A stretch of 17,475 nucleotides of DNA from Chitinophagaceae bacterium (GTDB lineage: Bacteria; Bacteroidota; Bacteroidia; Chitinophagales; Chitinophagaceae), in contig CANIMM010000035.1 of the NCBI GenBank assembly GCA_947468255.1, positions 1 through 17,475 of the forward strand, given 5' to 3'. Below are positions 17,091-17,475 of this stretch, in pieces. The position numbers and the translations under genes are program-made. Each line of letters starts with the position of its first letter. Positions within the stretch are counted from its first letter, which is position 1. The notes beneath the pieces were generated by a model that was not told the origin of the DNA, did no database searches, and worked only from the letters and a program-made list of their open reading frames with translations.

Positions 17091-17121
17091 AAAAAAAGCC
17101 ATCCGCTATTAGCGAATGGCT
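17091..17121 (-). terminator. Intrinsic terminator of the 66-residue protein gene
   Basis: On the minus strand this is an 11-base-pair stem (arms 17111-17121 and 17097-17107, with one G-T wobble) and a three-base loop, followed directly by seven T residues (A tract at 17091-17097 on the plus strand). It lies about 22 bases beyond the stop at 17144. There is no T tract on the plus-strand side, so it should not act on the converging PAP2-type gene. Confidence 0.9.
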
Positions 17122-17143
17122 CGAATGAATTGTAGGGTTAAAA

Positions 17144-17344
17144 CTACCAGCCTTTTTTAGCTACGCCATTTTTAACAGCCTCTAACGCTGTTGCTTCAGA
17201 AAGCATGGTGGTCATTTTATTACCTTTTCCATCATTACCCTGGGCCATGTATCCGCCACGAGCTGTTTTGGTTATCACTGCATCCTGCATTGGAACGTTT
17301 TTTTCCTTTGTTTTCATGCAATAAGCTGTTAACATGTTACTCAT
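17144..17344 (-). CDS. Small protein resembling a DUF5679-type zinc ribbon without its cysteines
   Basis: This 66-residue basic protein has no membrane segment or signal peptide. The first half (AYCMKTKEK, then VPMQDAVITKTARGGYMAQG and GKGNKM) resembles the pattern of the short DUF5679 family as I recall it (AYCxKCKxK..., then GTCPVCGTKM). Here only one cysteine (Cys9) remains: the second position of the first CxxC is Thr12, and the second CxxC region reads GNDGKGNK. The second half (about 45-66) is a short Ala-rich helix ending in AKKGW. The match is by eye and unverified. The strong terminator after it and a -7 box upstream support a real, separately transcribed gene. The start could be ATG 17344 or, three codons later, ATG 17335. 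Function unknown. Confidence 0.8.
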   Translation of the reverse strand: MSNMLTAYCMKTKEKNVPMQDAVITKTARGGYMAQGNDGKGNKMTTMLSEATALEAVKNGVAKKGW

Positions 17345-17423
17345 TTGATTAGAATTTATTGTTAGTAAATATGGGTTCTTAACCTCTCTTAACGATACAA
17401 TCTACTAAAAATATTGGTTTTGC

Positions 17424-17431
17424 CAAAAATA
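17424..17431 (-). promoter_or_regulatory. Possible -7 promoter box of the 66-residue protein gene
   Basis: On the minus strand this reads TATTTTTG, a perfect TAnnTTTG. It would start transcription near 17420 and leave a leader of about 75 bases before the ATG at 17344. No TTTG is seen at the expected -33 spacing, and the region is very AT-rich, so a chance match is possible. Confidence 0.35.
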
Positions 17432-17475
17432 ACTAATACAGTATACCATATATAATTAAAATACTATGAATCGTA

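Noticed and set aside
17466..17475. ATG at the right edge that could begin a divergent plus-strand gene.
   Set aside because: Only three codons are visible and no convincing promoter precedes it, so it cannot be supported.

Overview
The window reads as chromosomal DNA of a Bacteroidota bacterium, most likely from the Chitinophagaceae or close relatives. This rests on AT-rich DNA, perfect TAnnTTTG (-7) promoter boxes next to start codons, few Shine-Dalgarno sites, and the style of the proteins. The family assignment is inference from recalled protein character, not from a search. No rRNA, tRNA, insertion sequence, prophage or CRISPR array is visible.

Layout. (1) 1-933, plus strand: the C-terminal part of glycyl-tRNA synthetase, cut by the left edge. 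(2) 945-12652, minus strand: a long run of 13 genes. Read in the direction of transcription it is a ferredoxin/flavodoxin-NADP+ reductase-like flavoprotein, then nuoA, B, C, D, H, I, J, K, L, M, N, then a 125-residue protein of unknown function. (3) 12883-17035, plus strand: mfd (transcription-repair coupling factor), then a small membrane enzyme of the sphingomyelin-synthase/PAP2 type. (4) 17144-17344, minus strand: a 66-residue protein followed by a clear intrinsic terminator. No gene-free stretch exceeds 300 bases. The longest is the divergent gap 12653-12882 (230 bases) between the reductase and mfd. The spacers inside the nuo run are otherwise 10-160 bases and hold no further gene.

How the genes work together. 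The nuo run encodes all seven membrane subunits (A, H, J, K, L, M, N) and the connecting quinone module (B, C, D, I) of respiratory complex I. The NADH-oxidising module nuoE, nuoF and nuoG is absent from its usual place between nuoD and nuoH. As encoded here it is an 11-subunit enzyme with three [4Fe-4S] clusters and no NADH/FMN site. The reductase at the head of the run is a natural candidate for moving electrons between NADPH and a soluble carrier that docks on this core. That link is inference.

The main points to follow up are the missing EFG module with its adjacent reductase, a NuoM that lacks the usual lysine of transmembrane helix 7, near-leaderless promoters at both plus-strand starts, the unknown protein closing the operon, and a zinc-ribbon-like small protein that appears to have lost its metal ligands.
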